DNA from: Burkholderiales bacterium
GTDB taxonomy: Bacteria > Pseudomonadota > Gammaproteobacteria > Burkholderiales > Usitatibacteraceae
Assembly (NCBI GenBank): GCA_014378085.1
Contig: JACMOJ010000050.1
Span: 1-15,961 of the forward strand
DNA: 15,961 bases
Reading direction: 5' to 3'
How positions within the stretch are numbered: the first letter of the stretch is position 1; each line of letters starts with the position of its first letter. Shown here in pieces: positions 14,775 through 15,961 of the stretch. A program made the translations under genes and the position numbers. Below the pieces are notes generated by a model. It was given only the letters and a program-made list of their open reading frames with translations. It was not told the origin of the DNA and made no database searches.

Positions 14775-15281
14775 TTAAACCGGTGCTGGCGTTAACTTAT
14801 TTTCGTTGCTTGTAGTGCGTAACACGGCGCTGCTGACAGGGCCGTTAATGCGATGTGGATGGTTCTCACGCGCTTTCACTTTTTGCTGTTCGGCTAATTG
14901 GGCAAGCGTCACGCCCGAAAGAAACTCCAGCACATTTTCGTTCAAGCTTTGCCACAAATCATGGGTCATGCAGCGCTTCTCACCCATGCAGTTTTCTTTT
15001 CCCTCGCACTGGCGCGAATCCATCTGCTCTTCCACCGCCACCACAATCTGTGCAACGGTCGTGGTGTCTGCGGTATTGGCCAGTCGATATCCGCCACCCG
15101 GGCCGCGCACACTATCGACAAGTTCCGATCGACGCAGCTTTGAGAACAGTTGTTCGAGATATGAAAGGGAGATTTTCTGCCGCTCGGCGATATTGGCCAG
15201 CGTCACGGGAGCTTCCTTAGCGTTCATCGCCAAGTCAAGCATTGCAGTCACAGCAAAACGGCCTTTAGTGGTCAAGCGCAT
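14775..15281 (-). CDS. iscR: Fe-S cluster-sensing regulator IscR
   Basis: A 168-residue Rrf2-family winged-helix regulator. The start at 15281 (MRLTTKGRFAVTAMLDLAMN) has a strong GGAGG six bases upstream; the 40 extra codons to 15401 cover the promoter and are not coding. The recognition helix region is ISLSYLEQLFSKLRRSELVD, followed by the wing VRGPGGGYRLA. The [2Fe-2S] ligands Cys 92, Cys 98, Cys 104 and His 107 match E. coli numbering. The holo-form represses its own operon through type-1 sites; the apo-form acts at type-2 sites. Two type-1-like sites overlap the promoter upstream. The tail after residue 130 is slightly longer and less conserved than in E. coli. Confidence 0.96.
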   Translation of the reverse strand: MRLTTKGRFAVTAMLDLAMNAKEAPVTLANIAERQKISLSYLEQLFSKLRRSELVDSVRGPGGGYRLANTADTTTVAQIVVAVEEQMDSRQCEGKENCMGEKRCMTHDLWQSLNENVLEFLSGVTLAQLAEQQKVKARENHPHRINGPVSSAVLRTTSNENKLTPAPV

Positions 15282-15311
15282 AAATCCTCCAAGACGGAAA
15301 TGAGGCAATTG

Positions 15312-15333
15312 GTGGGAAATTTGTGGGAAATTT
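15312..15333. repeat. Two tandem 11-bp copies in the iscR leader
   Basis: Two exact copies of gtgggaaattt (15312-15322 and 15323-15333), followed by gtgggga, lie in the 5' leader between the promoter and the Shine-Dalgarno of iscR. The role is unknown; this could simply be slippage. Confidence 0.7.
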
Positions 15334-15352
15334 GTGGGGATGCAACCGACCA

Positions 15353-15377
15353 ATAACCGAGCAATTCTGTCAACTAT
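15353..15377 (-). promoter_or_regulatory. IscR type-1 operator, promoter-proximal copy
   Basis: Read on the minus strand, this 25-bp stretch starts ATAGTTGAC and ends CTCGGTTAT. It matches the published type-1 consensus ATASYYGACTRWWW / YAGTCRRSTAT at 21 of 25 positions by my count. It overlaps the -10 element (15373-15378) and the expected transcription start, a position suited to repression by holo-IscR. Confidence 0.75.
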
Positions 15378-15401
15378 ACTAAAACCAACTGTTTTAATCA
15401 A
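15373..15401 (-). promoter_or_regulatory. Sigma-70 promoter of the isc operon
   Basis: On the minus strand the -35 is TTGATT (15396-15401) and the -10 is TATAGT (15373-15378), separated by exactly 17 bp. Transcription should begin near 15366, leaving a leader of about 85 nt before iscR. Both elements lie inside IscR-like sites, so holo-IscR would block RNA polymerase. Confidence 0.75.
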
Positions 15402-15405
15402 CTAT
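15381..15405 (-). promoter_or_regulatory. IscR type-1 operator, distal copy
   Basis: The minus-strand 25-mer starts ATAGTTGATTAAAACAG and ends TTGGTTTT overall, matching the type-1 consensus at 21 of 25 positions. It covers the -35 element and begins 28 bp from the promoter-proximal copy. A third half-site (ATAGTTG) occurs at 15411-15417. The tandem arrangement resembles the E. coli iscR promoter. Confidence 0.65.
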
Positions 15406-15451
15406 TTCTACAACTATTGATTGTCCCGCCAAAGTTAGCCCGCCCACAAAA

Positions 15452-15487
15452 ACGCCAAAGGCGCCAAAGACGCCAAAGACGTCAACA
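15452..15487. repeat. Short 9-bp tandem repeat between cysE and iscR
   Basis: Three 9-bp units acgccaaag, gcgccaaag and acgccaaag (15452-15478) are followed by a degenerate fourth, acgtcaaca. They lie upstream of the iscR promoter and beyond the cysE stop. No gene is supported here. Confidence 0.6.
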
Positions 15488-15533
15488 AACTCGGCCATCT
15501 CGGGATAAAAATGCTTCAAGATGCCCGCCAATA

Positions 15534-15961
15534 CTAGAGTTTTGGATTTTTTTCGAGTTCTGCCAATCGGGCTCGCAATTCGGCAATTGTCGCGTCACTC
15601 CGATCTGACCGAGCGGCGAGCGTCTTAAGAATGGCGTTGAGCGGGTCGTTTTCGTTGGTGGTCACAGCGTAAGCCGAAAACGCCTGCCCTGCGGGGCCGT
15701 CTTCGAGGCCCTCCACCACTCGCGCCGGAATTCCCACGACCGTCGCGCCGGGTGGCACCTCGCGAACCACCACCGAATTGGAGCCGATACGTGCACCCGC
15801 GCCAACCGTGAATGGCCCAAGAATTTTTGCACCCGCCCCGACGGTGACCCCGGCCGCGAGGGTCGGGTGCCGCTTGCCTTGATTCCACGCCACTCCACCG
15901 AGTGTGACGCCGTGGTACAGCGTGCAATCGTCGCCGATCTCGGCGGTTTCACCAATCACAA
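15534..15961 (-). CDS. cysE: Serine O-acetyltransferase CysE, C-terminal part
   Basis: The gene enters from the right edge and ends with TAG at 15534; 141 complete codons are visible. The product transfers acetyl from acetyl-CoA to serine, the first committed step of cysteine synthesis. The left-handed beta-helix is visible as repeated hexapeptides ([20 protein letters not shown]). It is followed by the catalytic-loop region [18 protein letters not shown] and the diagnostic [14 protein letters not shown]. The last 50 residues are a charged tail (about residues 108-138 visible) with a helical, Leu/Ala/Arg-rich end, longer than the short C-terminal peptide of E. coli CysE. The N-terminal domain is outside the window. 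The placement directly upstream of iscR links cysteine supply with IscS sulfur demand. Confidence 0.93.
   Translation of the reverse strand, partial: VIGETAEIGDDCTLYHGVTLGGVAWNQGKRHPTLAAGVTVGAGAKILGPFTVGAGARIGSNSVVVREVPPGATVVGIPARVVEGLEDGPAGQAFSAYAVTTNENDPLNAILKTLAARSDRSDATIAELRARLAELEKNPKL

Noticed and set aside
15282..15401. N-terminal extension of IscR to 15401
   Set aside because: The extension covers the promoter and operators, and the strong GGAGG sits before the start at 15281.
15417..15608. 63-codon plus-strand ORF with QRRQRRQRRQ
   Set aside because: It is produced by the 9-bp repeat and reads antisense into the end of cysE.

Overview
The window looks like chromosomal DNA of a Gram-negative proteobacterium, most probably a betaproteobacterium. 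Clues are a cysE-iscR-iscSUA-hscBA-fdx-iscX cluster, a GlrK/GlrR-type two-component pair with a sigma-54 activator, and a 68-residue protein that resembles the DUF3460 family known mainly from betaproteobacteria. The base composition is moderately GC-rich and fairly even. I see no prophage, insertion sequence, CRISPR array or RNA gene. The lineage call is inference.

Layout. (1) 1-1770 is a loosely packed, decayed region. It holds the N-terminus of an exported penicillin-acylase-type (S45) enzyme that runs off the left edge, two doubtful small ORFs, and a membrane-protein gene interrupted by one in-frame amber codon. (2) 1771-4162 (minus) carries a secreted S46 dipeptidyl-peptidase and a DUF3460-like gene, separated by a perfect 20-bp inverted repeat. 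(3) 4387-7614 (plus) carries a GlrK-like sensor kinase and a GlrR-like response regulator. The kinase has a four-copy 36-bp in-frame tandem repeat in its periplasmic sensor region. A GG-N10-GC sigma-54 promoter candidate lies just upstream of the regulator start. A C-terminal alpha/beta-hydrolase remnant (7624-7896) follows directly. (4) 7913-15281 (minus) is the iron-sulfur cluster assembly operon in the order iscR, iscS, iscU, iscA, hscB, hscA, fdx, iscX. A VOC/glyoxalase-fold protein and a GhrA-like 2-hydroxyacid dehydrogenase are appended at its end. (5) 15282-15533 is the iscR control region, and 15534-15961 is the C-terminal part of cysE (serine acetyltransferase), cut by the right edge.

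How the genes fit together. CysE makes O-acetylserine for cysteine. IscS takes sulfur from cysteine and passes it to the scaffold IscU. Ferredoxin supplies electrons, IscX and IscA help with iron or cluster delivery, and HscA/HscB release the cluster from IscU through its LPPVK motif. IscR carries the C92/C98/C104/H107 cluster ligands. Its promoter (TTGATT, 17 bp, TATAGT) is covered by two tandem 25-bp sequences that each match the type-1 IscR operator at 21 of 25 positions, so the usual negative feedback is well supported.

The core genes are ordinary. The unusual material is in the spacers and decayed parts: the minisatellite in the sensor kinase, the amber-interrupted gene, a CA-rich AAGC-type repeat tract splitting iscA from hscB, a hairpin between iscS and iscU, and a 16-mer shared by the spacers after two different minus-strand genes. 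I found no convincing new multi-gene system.
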